Shown: positions 19,487 to 28,697 of the stretch, piece by piece | How the letters are laid out: each line of letters starts with the position of its first letter | How positions within the stretch are numbered: the first letter of the stretch is position 1 | Assembly (NCBI GenBank): GCA_903862415.1 | Contig: CAIOYD010000020.1 | Location: 1-64,000, forward strand | DNA length: 64,000 bases | DNA from: an uncultured Oxalobacteraceae bacterium | Lineage (GTDB): Bacteria; Pseudomonadota; Gammaproteobacteria; Burkholderiales; Burkholderiaceae_D | Direction of reading: 5' to 3' | The notes under the pieces: model-generated | The model's database searches: none | Seen by the model: the letters and a program-made list of their open reading frames with translations, nothing else | What the model was told of the DNA's origin: nothing | Translations under genes and position numbers: made by a program

Positions 19487-19888
19487 CTAAGCCTGCTGTT
19501 GCAGGGCAGCTGTTTCCACTTTCATGGCACCCCGGATACGACCTCCACCAATGACATGCATGTGCAAGTGGTAAATTTCCTGCCCACCATCCGGGCCAGT
19601 ATTAATGAGCGTCTTAAAACCACCGCTACGACTGCCATCCACCTCCATCTTGACTTCACAGCCATGTCCGGCCGTGAGCAACGGCACCAGCGCCAGCATC
19701 CGACCCAACATGCCGGTATCACGCCCCCTGCAATCCGACAGGGTAGAAATATGTACTTTGGGAATAATCAAAAAATGCACTGGGGCTGCCGGATAAATAT
19801 CCTTAAAAACCAGCAATTCGTCGTTTTCAAATACTTTATCCGCAGGAACCAGATTCGCGGCAATTTTACAAAAAAGGCAATCTTCCAT
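19487..19888 (-). CDS. HIT-family nucleotide-binding hydrolase (orphan copy)
   Basis: Histidine-triad protein, 133 aa from the ATG at 19888 ([15 protein letters not shown]); the frame could start at 19924 but this is the usual HIT start. It carries CLFCKI and the triad in HLHMHVIGG. Proteins of this group hydrolyse AMP-lysine-type nucleotides. It is a clear paralogue of the HIT gene at 54709-55080 in this window, sharing the blocks [14 protein letters not shown] and GPDGGQE. It stands alone between the importer and porin genes, unlike the copy in the his-tat cluster, and has about 12 extra C-terminal residues (RGAMKVETAALQQQA). Confidence 0.9.
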   Translation of the reverse strand: MEDCLFCKIAANLVPADKVFENDELLVFKDIYPAAPVHFLIIPKVHISTLSDCRGRDTGMLGRMLALVPLLTAGHGCEVKMEVDGSRSGGFKTLINTGPDGGQEIYHLHMHVIGGGRIRGAMKVETAALQQQA

Positions 19889-19932
19889 GTCTTTCTTTAC
19901 ACTCTCAAGCGTGTGACGGAACAAAAATACCC

Positions 19933-19962
19933 AAAAAAAAGCACCAGACGGTGCTTTTTTGG
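19933..19962. terminator. Rho-independent terminator downstream of the porin gene
   Basis: GCACC (19941-19945) and GGTGC (19950-19954) form a hairpin with loop AGAC. An A run (19933-19940) and a T run (19955-19960) flank it, so it could act in both directions. It follows the porin stop codon on the minus strand and separates porin from the HIT gene. Confidence 0.8.
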
Positions 19963-19977
19963 GGTGACAAACCTGAC

Positions 19978-21075
19978 TTAAAAACGATGACGAACACCAA
20001 CACCAAAGCTGCTGATGGCATACGCATACAACAACTCTTTATCATTCATGTAAGCAGTATATATATCGGTCGATTTGGAGAGATTGTAATCATAACCAAG
20101 CGCATAGGTTTTGTGATCCAGCACTCCACCCGTTTTGGCATACGACAACATAAAATTACCCTGTCCGGCAGCCACGGTTGCACCCGCCTGTAAGGTGTTC
20201 AACTTAGTTTCTGCTACTGCTGTTAGCGTCGTTTCGGTATGCTGGTATTGTAAAAACAATTTAACCGGTGCAAAGTCATACGATGCGCCAAGCTGTGACA
20301 CTTTTTGCTTGGTGCCCACCGGATACGCGCCACCCAAAGTAAAGGTATTATTGCTCGGACCGGTCACCGTGGTATCTTCATACGCCACAGTCGCAGCAAA
20401 TGGACCGTGGAAATACAAGGCATTGGCACTGAACGAACTTGACTGTCCATTGGCACCGGACAGCGAATACAGCAATTCAGCACTCAACCCTTCAAAGTTT
20501 GGTGTGGAATAGCTCACTGCATTTGAATAGCCGGTATCTGCGCTGTTCACGGCAAAACCGGAACCGGCACCAAATTGCGGCTGACCGCCGGTAGTCGCAT
20601 AGGTTTGTTGAATGATCGGGCTGTAGCTGAAAGAATCTGCAAACGGATTAAAGATCAGCGTGGACAAAAACACCGGATTGATTTGACGTCCCAGAGTCAC
20701 ACCACCAAAACCGCCTTTTAAAGACACATTGGCATCGCGCGAGAACAGCACATCACCGTTAAAACGGCCAGAACTGCCATTACCAGGCTGGACAAAAGTA
20801 CCCAAAGCAAAACTGGCTTTCAGACCGCCGCCCAAGTCTTCATCTCCGGCGAATTGAAAATACGACGTTTGCATTCCGCCGTTCGGTCCACCATCTGCGC
20901 CATTGATACTGGAAACACGTTGACCGGTTGTGGAATTGGTTTGTGAATTGACTTCGACGTCAATCAAACCGGATACAGTCACGCTGGTTTGAGCCATCGC
21001 TGGCGCTACATAAATCACAGCGGATGCAGCCATGGCCAGCGAACTCAACGCAAATACAGTTTTATTTCGGATCAT
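19978..21075 (-). CDS. Gram-negative general porin (betaproteobacterial type)
   Basis: Outer-membrane trimeric porin of the OmpC/Omp32-like family, 365 aa. It has a signal peptide ending in PAMAQ and the first strand SVTVSGLIDVEV. The eyelet region contains a motif close to the usual porin signature (GGVTLGRQINPVF). It ends in a C-terminal phenylalanine strand (VGVRHRF) recognised by the Bam complex. A good site, AGGAG, precedes the start. Diffusion of small solutes is the likely role. It is followed by a strong terminator, so it is a single-gene unit. Confidence 0.95.
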   Translation of the reverse strand: MIRNKTVFALSSLAMAASAVIYVAPAMAQTSVTVSGLIDVEVNSQTNSTTGQRVSSINGADGGPNGGMQTSYFQFAGDEDLGGGLKASFALGTFVQPGNGSSGRFNGDVLFSRDANVSLKGGFGGVTLGRQINPVFLSTLIFNPFADSFSYSPIIQQTYATTGGQPQFGAGSGFAVNSADTGYSNAVSYSTPNFEGLSAELLYSLSGANGQSSSFSANALYFHGPFAATVAYEDTTVTGPSNNTFTLGGAYPVGTKQKVSQLGASYDFAPVKLFLQYQHTETTLTAVAETKLNTLQAGATVAAGQGNFMLSYAKTGGVLDHKTYALGYDYNLSKSTDIYTAYMNDKELLYAYAISSFGVGVRHRF

Positions 21076-21375
21076 AATTATTAGCTCCTGAAGATTTTGT
21101 AGTTTTGAATAAATTAGACGACCATCACTGGCGCTTCGAGAAGAATGCTTGAATTAAAATCAAACATTCATAAATATAACGAATAGCAACTATATCAAAA
21201 TAAATATAATGCCTACCCCACTGTGGTGCACACCTCAGGATAACGCCCGCAACTGAGGAATCTACCGAGAGATTGTCAACAGACAAGCTCTCGTAGCTGC
21301 TGCCACAGTCTGAACCAAATTGGTGCACGAACAAATAAAAATATTGTGCACCTCGTTGTTGGATTACAACACAAT
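21076..21375. other. 300-base gap upstream of the porin gene
   Basis: AT-rich region between the porin start and the end of the chemoreceptor gene. It must contain the porin promoter and leader. An 88-codon frame on the minus strand overlaps it but has no ribosome binding site or family resemblance. No confident promoter or hairpin could be picked by eye. Confidence 0.4.
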
Positions 21376-23418
21376 CTAAAACTCTTCCCAACCTTCATTA
21401 TCATTCGCTGATGCTGCCACCGGTTTCGACTTGACCGTAGCGACAGTCTTGATTTTTGCCGGACGAACGTTGCCAGTCAGTTTAGGTGCGACCGCTTTCA
21501 CGACGCGTTTGATTCCGGCCGACGGCCGAACTAATGTAGCTGGGGTATCGGCTTCATCGAGCTTAAATGCACTCACTACTTTAGCCAGCGATGCAGCCTG
21601 ATCCTGCAACGATTGCGCTGCTGCAGCAGCCTGTTCAACCAGCGCCGCATTCTGCTGGGTAGCATCATCCATTTCGGTAATGGCGACATTGACCTTTTCT
21701 ATTCCTTCGCTCTGCTCAATACTGGCAGCGGCGATTTCGCTCATGATATCGGCTACCTGCCTGACCGAAGTTACAATCTGCTCCATCGTGGCACCGGCTT
21801 CATCCACCAGCTTGCTGCCCACATCGACCTTACCGACCGAATCATCAATGAGTGCCTTGATTTCTTTGGCTGCTGATGCTGAACGCTGCGCCAGACTGCG
21901 CACTTCAGACGCCACCACCGCAAAGCCACGCCCCTGCTCACCGGCACGGGCGGCTTCCACGGCGGCATTGAGGGCCAGAATATTGGTTTGAAAAGCGATG
22001 CCATCGATGACGCTGATGATGTCGACAATTTTACGCGAACTGTCTTTAATCGATCCCATAGTTTGCACCACATCACCCACCACCTGCCCGCCCTTGGTGG
22101 CCACATCGGACGCCGTCACCACCAGCAAATTCGCCTGTCTGGCATTATCAGCATTCTGCCGCACAGTGGAAGTGAGCACCTGCATTTGCGTCGCCGTCTG
22201 CTCCAGACTGGCAGCCTGATCTTCAGTACGTCGCGACAAATCCAGATTACCTGCAGCGATTTCACTCGACGCATGCGCAATCGTATCTGTGCTGGCGCGG
22301 ACCGCACTGATGGTGCCATTGAGGGACTTCACGAAACGATTAAACGCTTGCGCCAGTGCGCCGATTTCGTCTTCCGACTCGACCTTCATGGAGCGGCTCA
22401 GATCGCCATCACCATCGGCTATTTCACCCAGCATACGTGCCGCTCCGGCCACTGGTGCAGCAATCGCCTTGCTGATCAAAAAGATGATGAACAACCCTAC
22501 GCCACCACCCACCACACCAGCCACCAACGCGGCAATGGTCGCCGTTTTGGTGACATTGCCCAGCACTTCCGCTTCCGGCACCTGGGCAATCACATACAAA
22601 TTGAGTTCCGGCACGAACGACGACGCCACTATTTGTTTGCCACTATCGTTAGAAAATACCGCACTGGTGAATTTTTCCTTATTGAGCAATTGTTTGCTCA
22701 GTTCTTCATTAAAGCCCGGTAAATCCCTGAGTAAATGTTTACCATCGGCCAAAGCAGCATCGTGATGCATCAACACACTGCCATCGGCACGCAACAAGAA
22801 GACGAATCCGGAACTGCCAACATGATAAGCACTGATCGTGCTGGCCAGCGATTCCATTGACAATCCCAGTCCGGCGATTCCGCGTTTGCCTTCGCCCTCA
22901 AACCGGGCATTAATAAACAACATGTAGGCATTCGCTTTACTGTCCTTATCGATATCGATGCTATACGGTTTGCCTGAATCGATAAAACTGTAAAACCAGC
23001 CATCATTACCAGATGCTTTACTGACGGTGCGATTAAGCCCGTCTTCAGTAAAATATTTTCCGCTGGCTTCAGACACCCAGAATACGGTTGCGGCATGATT
23101 TTTGTCTTTCAGGTTTTTGGCATACCGCTTCCAGCCATCCACGCCGTCATCGGGCAAACCCTTGCTCTCCCAGTCCAGCAAATAGGTGTTGTTGCTAATG
23201 CCCTGCGCAATGGTCATCGGATTCCCGATCTGGCGCAAAATATCGTTACGAATTTCGCCCACCACGGCGGGTAGCTCCTGATTGACCACCCGCTCCTTAA
23301 TCCCCTTGCTGGTCATCATGATCGACAATACCGACGAAATCAGCAAAAACAACAGCAGACAAAAAGCCATGCTGATGAGCAGCTTTTTTTGGATGGATAA
23401 TCGTTGCAACATAGTCAT
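21376..23418 (-). CDS. Methyl-accepting chemotaxis protein with Cache sensor and CheR tether
   Basis: Transmembrane chemoreceptor, 680 aa. One TM segment at about 13-33 is followed by a periplasmic sensor of the double-Cache type (about 35-280), a second TM (about 288-310), HAMP (about 310-362), and a cytoplasmic coiled-coil signalling domain with the conserved tip [14 protein letters not shown]. The last five residues, GWEEF, fit the xWxxF tether that recruits CheR and CheB, so the receptor should support methylation-based adaptation. The ligand is unknown. It is divergent from the methylcitrate operon, so an organic acid is a possibility but not shown. Confidence 0.94.
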   Translation of the reverse strand: MTMLQRLSIQKKLLISMAFCLLLFLLISSVLSIMMTSKGIKERVVNQELPAVVGEIRNDILRQIGNPMTIAQGISNNTYLLDWESKGLPDDGVDGWKRYAKNLKDKNHAATVFWVSEASGKYFTEDGLNRTVSKASGNDGWFYSFIDSGKPYSIDIDKDSKANAYMLFINARFEGEGKRGIAGLGLSMESLASTISAYHVGSSGFVFLLRADGSVLMHHDAALADGKHLLRDLPGFNEELSKQLLNKEKFTSAVFSNDSGKQIVASSFVPELNLYVIAQVPEAEVLGNVTKTATIAALVAGVVGGGVGLFIIFLISKAIAAPVAGAARMLGEIADGDGDLSRSMKVESEDEIGALAQAFNRFVKSLNGTISAVRASTDTIAHASSEIAAGNLDLSRRTEDQAASLEQTATQMQVLTSTVRQNADNARQANLLVVTASDVATKGGQVVGDVVQTMGSIKDSSRKIVDIISVIDGIAFQTNILALNAAVEAARAGEQGRGFAVVASEVRSLAQRSASAAKEIKALIDDSVGKVDVGSKLVDEAGATMEQIVTSVRQVADIMSEIAAASIEQSEGIEKVNVAITEMDDATQQNAALVEQAAAAAQSLQDQAASLAKVVSAFKLDEADTPATLVRPSAGIKRVVKAVAPKLTGNVRPAKIKTVATVKSKPVAASANDNEGWEEF

Positions 23419-23614
23419 GACACACTCCCGGGCTGGAATTAAATAAGTGGCGTTTTTACACCACGCCTGTTTCAGTCTAGTTGCTGTTTTTTCATTTTCA
23501 ATCTGCTATTGTCATTTTTTGACTTTGCGCAAAAAAACCTTGTTATGTATTTTTAATCCTACTCATAAAATACCAATAACATGAACAAAAATACAATTAA
23601 CCGTTACACAATAC

Positions 23615-23668
23615 GTTTCAAATAGCGTCTCATAATTTAAACATGAAACACCAAGCAGGATTTGAAAC
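23615..23668. promoter_or_regulatory. Inverted repeat, candidate enhancer for a PrpR-type activator
   Basis: GTTTCAAAT (23615-23623) and ATTTGAAAC (23660-23668) are a perfect 9-bp inverted repeat, each followed on the right by a GCG-rich stretch. Relative to the start point predicted from the sigma-54 promoter they lie at about -157 and -110, the normal range for an enhancer-binding activator. PrpR, a sigma-54 activator sensing 2-methylcitrate, is the known regulator of prp genes in enterobacteria; its gene is not in this window. Confidence 0.45.
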
Positions 23669-23745
23669 AGCGCGACTTGCAATCAACAACCCGCAAAAAA
23701 ATACAACCTGTTGATTTTAATGATTATTTAAATAAATAAATTTCA

Positions 23746-23761
23746 TGGCACAGGCTTTGCT
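23746..23761 (+). promoter_or_regulatory. Sigma-54 promoter of the prp operon
   Basis: TGGCAC (23746-23751), five bases, then TTGCT (23757-23761) matches the -24/-12 consensus, with GG at 23747-23748 and GC at 23759-23760. Transcription should begin near 23772, leaving about 26 bases before the prpB ATG at 23798 with AGGAGT in between. An upstream in-frame ATG at 23762 overlaps the promoter and would not be in the mRNA, which settles the prpB start. Confidence 0.8.
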
Positions 23762-23797
23762 ATGCATTATCCAGTTTATCCATTTCAGGAGTCATTC

Positions 23798-24688
23798 ATG
23801 AGCACCCATTCTGCCGGAGCGGCCTTTCGCCAGGCTCTGCAAGACGAATCCCCGCTGCAAATTATTGGCGCCATCAATGCCAATCATGCCTTACTGGCTA
23901 AACGCGCCGGCTTTAAAGCCATTTACCTCTCCGGTGGCGGCGTAGCAGCCGGATCACTGGGTTTGCCGGATCTGGGCATTTCCAATCTCGACGATGTACT
24001 CACTGACGTGCGCCGCATTACCGATGTATGCGATTTACCCTTGCTGGTAGATATCGATACCGGTTTTGGTTCTTCCGCTTTTAATGTAGCGCGCACGGTA
24101 AAATCGATGATTAAATTCGGCGCTGCTGCTGTCCACATCGAAGACCAGGTCGGCGCCAAACGCTGCGGTCACCGTCCGGGCAAAGAAATCGTCAGCCAGC
24201 AAGAAATGGTTGATCGCATCAAGGCCGCTGTCGACGCCCGTACCGATGACGCCTTTGTGATCATGGCGCGCACCGATGCGCTGGCAGTCGAAGGTTTTGA
24301 TGCTGCGCTCGCACGTGCACATGCCTATGTGGAAGCCGGTGCCGACATGGTGTTCCCGGAAGCGATCACCGAGCTGCCTATGTATCAGCGCTTTGCCAGC
24401 AAACTGCAAGTGCCGATTCTGGCCAACATCACCGAATTTGGTGCCACCCCGTTATTTACCGTGGACGAATTAAAATCGGTCGGCGTCGGCATGGTGCTGT
24501 ATCCACTGTCGGCCTTCCGCGCCATGAACAAGGCGGCCGAAAATGTCTACAACGCCGTGCGTCGCGACGGCACGCAAAAGAACGTTATCGACAGCATGCA
24601 AACCCGCATGGAACTGTATGAACGCATTAACTACCATAGCTTCGAACAAAAACTGGACGCTTTGTTTGCCCAGCAAAAAGCAAAATAA
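23798..24688 (+). CDS. prpB: 2-methylisocitrate lyase
   Basis: Splits 2-methylisocitrate into pyruvate and succinate, the last step of the methylcitrate cycle. 296 aa. The catalytic motif KRCGH puts the active cysteine at residue 123; DIDTGFG is the metal and substrate loop. The ATG at 23798 is fixed by AGGAGT and by the sigma-54 promoter upstream. First gene of prpB-prpC-acnD-prpF. Confidence 0.96.
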   Translation: MSTHSAGAAFRQALQDESPLQIIGAINANHALLAKRAGFKAIYLSGGGVAAGSLGLPDLGISNLDDVLTDVRRITDVCDLPLLVDIDTGFGSSAFNVARTVKSMIKFGAAAVHIEDQVGAKRCGHRPGKEIVSQQEMVDRIKAAVDARTDDAFVIMARTDALAVEGFDAALARAHAYVEAGADMVFPEAITELPMYQRFASKLQVPILANITEFGATPLFTVDELKSVGVGMVLYPLSAFRAMNKAAENVYNAVRRDGTQKNVIDSMQTRMELYERINYHSFEQKLDALFAQQKAK

Positions 24689-24722
24689 ATTCCCCACTTC
24701 TCGAAACAGTAAGGAAATCATC

Positions 24723-25874
24723 ATGACTGAAATTACCACACCGTTCAAACCAAAAAAATCGGTCGCACTCTCTGGCGTCACCGCGGGCAATACCGCGCTG
24801 TGCACCGTAGGCAAAACCGGTAACGATCTGCATTATCGCGGCTACGATATTCTCGATGTGGCCAACAGCTGCGAATTTGAAGAAATCGCCCATCTGCTGG
24901 TGCATGGCAAATTACCTAATGTCGCTGAATTACACGCTTATAAAATCCGCCTGCAATCGCTGCGCGGTTTACCGGCAAGCCTGAAAGCAGCGCTCGAATG
25001 TCTGCCCGCGTCCGCCCATCCGATGGATGTGATGCGCACCGGGGTTTCGGTTCTGGGCTGCCTGCTGCCAGAAAAAGACGATCACAATCTGCCCGGCGCG
25101 CGCGACATTGCCGATCAACTCATGGCCTCGTTTGGTTCCATGCTGCTGTACTGGTATCACTTCAGCCATAACGGTCGCCGCATTGAAGTCGAAACCAATG
25201 ACGATTCCATCGGAGGTCATTTCCTGCATCTGCTGCATGGCAAAGCCCCCTCGGCCGACTGGGTCAGTGCCATGCATACTTCGCTGATTTTATATGCCGA
25301 ACACGAATTCAATGCCTCCACCTTTGCCGGTCGTGTTATCGCCGGTACCGGTTCCGACATGCATTCAGCCATTGCCGGCGCGATCGGCGCACTGCGCGGT
25401 CCTAAACATGGCGGCGCCAATGAAGTGGCGTTTGAAATTCAAAAACGTTATGACAATCCGGATGAAGCCGAAGCCGATATCAAAAAACGGGTCGAAAACA
25501 AGGAAGTCGTCATCGGCTTTGGTCATCCGGTGTATACCATTTCTGACCCACGCAATAAAGTCATCAAAGAAGTCGCCCGCCATTTGTCGCAACAGGCAGG
25601 TTCAAGCAAAATGTTTGACATTGCCGAACGTCTGGAAACGGTGATGTGGGATGCCAAAAAAATGTTCCCCAATCTGGACTGGTTTTCCGCCGTCTCGTAT
25701 CACATGATGAACGTTCCTACAGCCATGTTTACGCCGCTGTTTGTGATTGCCCGTACCTCTGGCTGGGCCGCACACATTGTTGAACAGCGCATCGACAACA
25801 AAATCATCCGCCCGAGTGCCAATTATGTCGGTCCGGAAGATTTGCAGTTCGTGCCGCTCAAAGATCGCCGCTAA
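24723..25874 (+). CDS. prpC: 2-methylcitrate synthase
   Basis: Condenses propionyl-CoA with oxaloacetate to 2-methylcitrate, 383 aa. Citrate synthase fold with the catalytic segments [24 protein letters not shown] and the Asp-containing region VSYHMMNVP. The start at 24723 has AAGGAA upstream; the open frame further left overlaps prpB and is not coding. Its TAA stop (25872-25874) lies inside the first unit of the tandem repeat that follows. Confidence 0.95.
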   Translation: MTEITTPFKPKKSVALSGVTAGNTALCTVGKTGNDLHYRGYDILDVANSCEFEEIAHLLVHGKLPNVAELHAYKIRLQSLRGLPASLKAALECLPASAHPMDVMRTGVSVLGCLLPEKDDHNLPGARDIADQLMASFGSMLLYWYHFSHNGRRIEVETNDDSIGGHFLHLLHGKAPSADWVSAMHTSLILYAEHEFNASTFAGRVIAGTGSDMHSAIAGAIGALRGPKHGGANEVAFEIQKRYDNPDEAEADIKKRVENKEVVIGFGHPVYTISDPRNKVIKEVARHLSQQAGSSKMFDIAERLETVMWDAKKMFPNLDWFSAVSYHMMNVPTAMFTPLFVIARTSGWAAHIVEQRIDNKIIRPSANYVGPEDLQFVPLKDRR

Positions 25875-25958
25875 TCCCGACATTTCCGCTAATCCCGACA
25901 TTTCCGCTGATCCCGTCATTTCCGCTAACCCCGTCATTCCCGCGCAGGCGGGAATCCA
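25868..25958. repeat. 18-bp tandem repeat ending in a dRS3/REP-type palindrome
   Basis: Four units of 18 bp, CCGCTAATCCCGACATTT and variants, run from 25868 to 25938, the last one 17 bp long. The fourth unit leads into the palindrome ATTCCC (25936-25941), eight bases, GGGAAT (25950-25955). That is the ATTCCC-N8-GGGAAT pattern of neisserial dRS3 and of the common repeat that translates as VIPAQAGIQ. The first unit includes the last codon and stop of prpC. Effects on mRNA stability between prpC and acnD are possible. Confidence 0.85.
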
Positions 25959-26019
25959 GTGTCGTTACGTAAATCATTTTTCAGCTTGCCTGCCCCCACA
26001 TTATCATTTTGAGTGAGCC

Positions 26020-28632
26020 ATGAACCCAGCCTTTCGCAAATCTTTACCCGGCACCGCACTGGACTATTTCGACGCCCGTGCCGCCGTCGATGCCATCACC
26101 CCTGGCGCGTACGAAAAACTACCCTACACTTCACGCGTACTGGCAGAAAATCTGCTGCGCCGCAGTGATCCGGCCACCCTCACCGACTCGCTTAAGCAAT
26201 TCATCGAGCGACGCCGCGATCTGGATTTCCCGTGGTTTCCGGCCCGGGTAGTCTGTCACGACATTCTCGGTCAGACTGCACTGGTGGATCTGGCCGGTTT
26301 GCGTGACGCTATTGCTGCTCAGGGTGGCGATCCGGCACTGGTCAATCCGGTGGTGCCCACTCAACTGGTAGTCGACCATTCACTGGCGGTTGAATGTGGC
26401 GGCTTTGATCCGGATGCGTTTGCCAAAAACCGCTTAATTGAAGATCGCCGCAACGAAGACCGCTTTGACTTCATCAACTGGTGCAAAAAATCCTTCAAAA
26501 ACGTCGACGTGATCCCACCGGGCAATGGCATTCTGCACCAGATCAATCTGGAGCGCATGTCGCCGGTGATTCAGGTGCAGGATGGAGTGGCCTTTCCGGA
26601 CACCCTCGTTGGCACTGACAGCCACACACCGATGGTGGATGCCCTCGGCGTCATTGCCATCGGGGTCGGCGGACTCGAAGCCGAAAGCGTGATGCTCGGC
26701 CGTGCTTCCTGGATGCGTCTGCCCGACATCATCGGCGTTGAACTCAGCGGCAAACCACAACCAGGCATTACCGCTACCGACATCGTCCTGACCCTGACCG
26801 AATTTTTACGTAAACAAAAAGTGGTTTCAGCCTACCTTGAGTTCTATGGCTCCGGAGCAGCCAGCCTCACCCTGGGTGACCGTGCCACCATCGCCAACAT
26901 GGCACCGGAATTCGGCGCCACCGCAGCAATGTTTTATATCGATGAGCAAACCATCAGCTACCTCAAACTCACCGGTCGCGATGATGAACTCGTCAAGCTG
27001 GTTGAACTGTATGCCAAAACTACCGGACTGTGGGCCGACAGTCTGGTGCACGCCGAATATGAACGGGTACTGCACTTTGATTTATCTACCGTGGTGCGCT
27101 CAATTGCCGGCCCCTCCAATCCGCACAACCGCGTCGCCACCACCGATCTGGCCGCACGTGGCATCAGTGGCACAGTAGAAAATGAAGCTGGTCTGATGCC
27201 CGATGGTGCTGTCATTATTGCCGCCATCACCAGCTGCACCAACACCAACAATCCACGCAACATGATCGCCGCCGGCCTGATCGCGCGCAACGCCAATGCC
27301 CGCGGCCTGACCCGCAAACCCTGGGTCAAGAGTTCACTCGCACCCGGCTCAAAAACTGTCACCCTGTATCTGGAACAGGCCAAGCTGTTATCCGAACTCG
27401 AACAGCTCGGCTTTGGTGTCGTTGCCTATGCCTGCACGTCCTGCAATGGTATGAGTGGCGCACTTGATCCGGTAATCCAGCAAGAAGTCATTGAACGCGA
27501 TCTGTATGCCACCGCGGTATTATCAGGCAACCGCAACTTTGACGGCCGGATTCATCCGTATGCCAAACAGGCCTTCCTGGCTTCGCCACCGCTCGTGGTT
27601 GCCTACGCCATTGCCGGCACCATCCGCTTCGATATTGAAAAAGATATTCTCGGCATCGACGCCAGCGGCCAGCCGGTTGCTTTAAAAGACATCTGGCCAA
27701 CCGATCAGGAAATCGATGCCATTGTCGCTGCCAGCGTCAAACCGGAACAGTTTCGCAAAGTCTACATTCCGATGTTTGCCAAACAGCTTGACGATGGCAC
27801 CAGCGTGAAACCACTCTACGACTGGCGCCCGCAAACCACGTACATCCGCCGCCCGCCTTATTGGGAAGGTGCGCTCGCCGGTGCACGCAACATGCACGGC
27901 ATGCGTGCTTTGGCCGTCCTGGGTGACAACATCACCACCGATCATTTGTCGCCATCCAATGCCATTATGCCCGACAGTGCCGCCGGTGCTTATCTGGCCA
28001 AAATGGGCTTGCCGGAAGAAGATTTTAATTCCTACGCCACCCATCGCGGCGATCACCTCACCGCACAGCGCGCCACCTTTGCCAATCCGACCCTGAAAAA
28101 CGAAATGGTGATCGAAAACGGCAAAGTCAAAGCCGGCTCACTCACACGCGTCGAACCTGAAGGTCAGGTCATGCGCATGTGGGAAGCGATTGAAATTTAT
28201 ATGGAACGCAAACAACCGCTGATCATTATTGCCGGCGCCGATTACGGTCAGGGCTCGTCGCGCGACTGGGCGGCCAAGGGGGTACGTCTGGCCGGTGTGG
28301 AAGCCATTGCCGCCGAAGGCTTTGAACGCATCCATCGTACCAATCTGGTTGGCATGGGCGTATTGCCGCTGGAATTTTTCCCGGGCGTCAATCGCCTCAC
28401 ACTCGGACTTGACGGCAGCGAAACTTATGACGTTACCGGAACACGTCAACCACGCACTACCCTGACGCTGGTGATCCATCGTAAAAATGGGGAGCGCCTG
28501 GAAGTTCCAATGCTGTGCCGACTCGACACCGCCGAAGAAGTCTCAATCTATGAAGCTGGCGGCGTCTTGCAGCGGTTTGCCAAGGACTTTCTCGAGTCTG
28601 CCAACCCGTCAACCAATCAGGCGAAAAAGTAG
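26020..28632 (+). CDS. acnD: Fe/S-dependent 2-methylcitrate dehydratase AcnD
   Basis: Aconitase-like dehydratase, 870 aa, that converts 2-methylcitrate to 2-methylaconitate (trans isomer) and works with PrpF in place of PrpD. Iron-sulfur ligands are in TSCTNTNNP and in ACTSCNGMSG. The C-terminal swivel domain has GADYGQGSSRDWAAKG with the substrate-binding serine and arginine. The length and the prpF neighbour separate it from AcnA. Confidence 0.95.
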   Translation: MNPAFRKSLPGTALDYFDARAAVDAITPGAYEKLPYTSRVLAENLLRRSDPATLTDSLKQFIERRRDLDFPWFPARVVCHDILGQTALVDLAGLRDAIAAQGGDPALVNPVVPTQLVVDHSLAVECGGFDPDAFAKNRLIEDRRNEDRFDFINWCKKSFKNVDVIPPGNGILHQINLERMSPVIQVQDGVAFPDTLVGTDSHTPMVDALGVIAIGVGGLEAESVMLGRASWMRLPDIIGVELSGKPQPGITATDIVLTLTEFLRKQKVVSAYLEFYGSGAASLTLGDRATIANMAPEFGATAAMFYIDEQTISYLKLTGRDDELVKLVELYAKTTGLWADSLVHAEYERVLHFDLSTVVRSIAGPSNPHNRVATTDLAARGISGTVENEAGLMPDGAVIIAAITSCTNTNNPRNMIAAGLIARNANARGLTRKPWVKSSLAPGSKTVTLYLEQAKLLSELEQLGFGVVAYACTSCNGMSGALDPVIQQEVIERDLYATAVLSGNRNFDGRIHPYAKQAFLASPPLVVAYAIAGTIRFDIEKDILGIDASGQPVALKDIWPTDQEIDAIVAASVKPEQFRKVYIPMFAKQLDDGTSVKPLYDWRPQTTYIRRPPYWEGALAGARNMHGMRALAVLGDNITTDHLSPSNAIMPDSAAGAYLAKMGLPEEDFNSYATHRGDHLTAQRATFANPTLKNEMVIENGKVKAGSLTRVEPEGQVMRMWEAIEIYMERKQPLIIIAGADYGQGSSRDWAAKGVRLAGVEAIAAEGFERIHRTNLVGMGVLPLEFFPGVNRLTLGLDGSETYDVTGTRQPRTTLTLVIHRKNGERLEVPMLCRLDTAEEVSIYEAGGVLQRFAKDFLESANPSTNQAKK

Positions 28633-28697
28633 GGTGTATTAGCGCAGCGTAATACACCATATGCCGGACTTTACCCTCAGCCAAAACAGGAGTTTCC

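Larger units (their letters stand above)
23419..23797. promoter_or_regulatory. Divergent control region between chemoreceptor and prpB
   Basis: A 379-base AT-rich region. On the right it holds the sigma-54 promoter and inverted repeat described separately. On the left lies the untyped promoter of the chemoreceptor gene. A run of AT-rich DNA (about 23690-23745) lies between the inverted repeat and the promoter, where a bending protein such as IHF could act; I cannot confirm a specific IHF site. Confidence 0.5.

Noticed and set aside
21125-21391. 88-codon frame on the minus strand upstream of the porin
   Set aside because: It overlaps the end of the chemoreceptor gene, has no ribosome binding site and resembles no family.
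21988-22722. 244-codon frame on the plus strand
   Set aside because: It is antisense to the chemoreceptor and rich in His and Arg as expected for a shadow of Ala/Val-rich coding DNA.
23762-23797. Longer prpB start at the ATG at 23762
   Set aside because: That ATG overlaps the -12 element of the sigma-54 promoter and lies upstream of the predicted transcript start; AGGAGT precedes the ATG at 23798.
25868-25958. CRISPR array
   Set aside because: The units are directly joined without spacers and too short.
25747-26016. Frame encoding the PDISAN repeat and PAQAGIQ
   Set aside because: It is out of frame with prpC over most of its length; the peptide repeat comes from the intergenic DNA repeat.
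26020-28632. Ordinary aconitase AcnA
   Set aside because: Neighbouring prpB, prpC and prpF and the absence of prpD favour AcnD.
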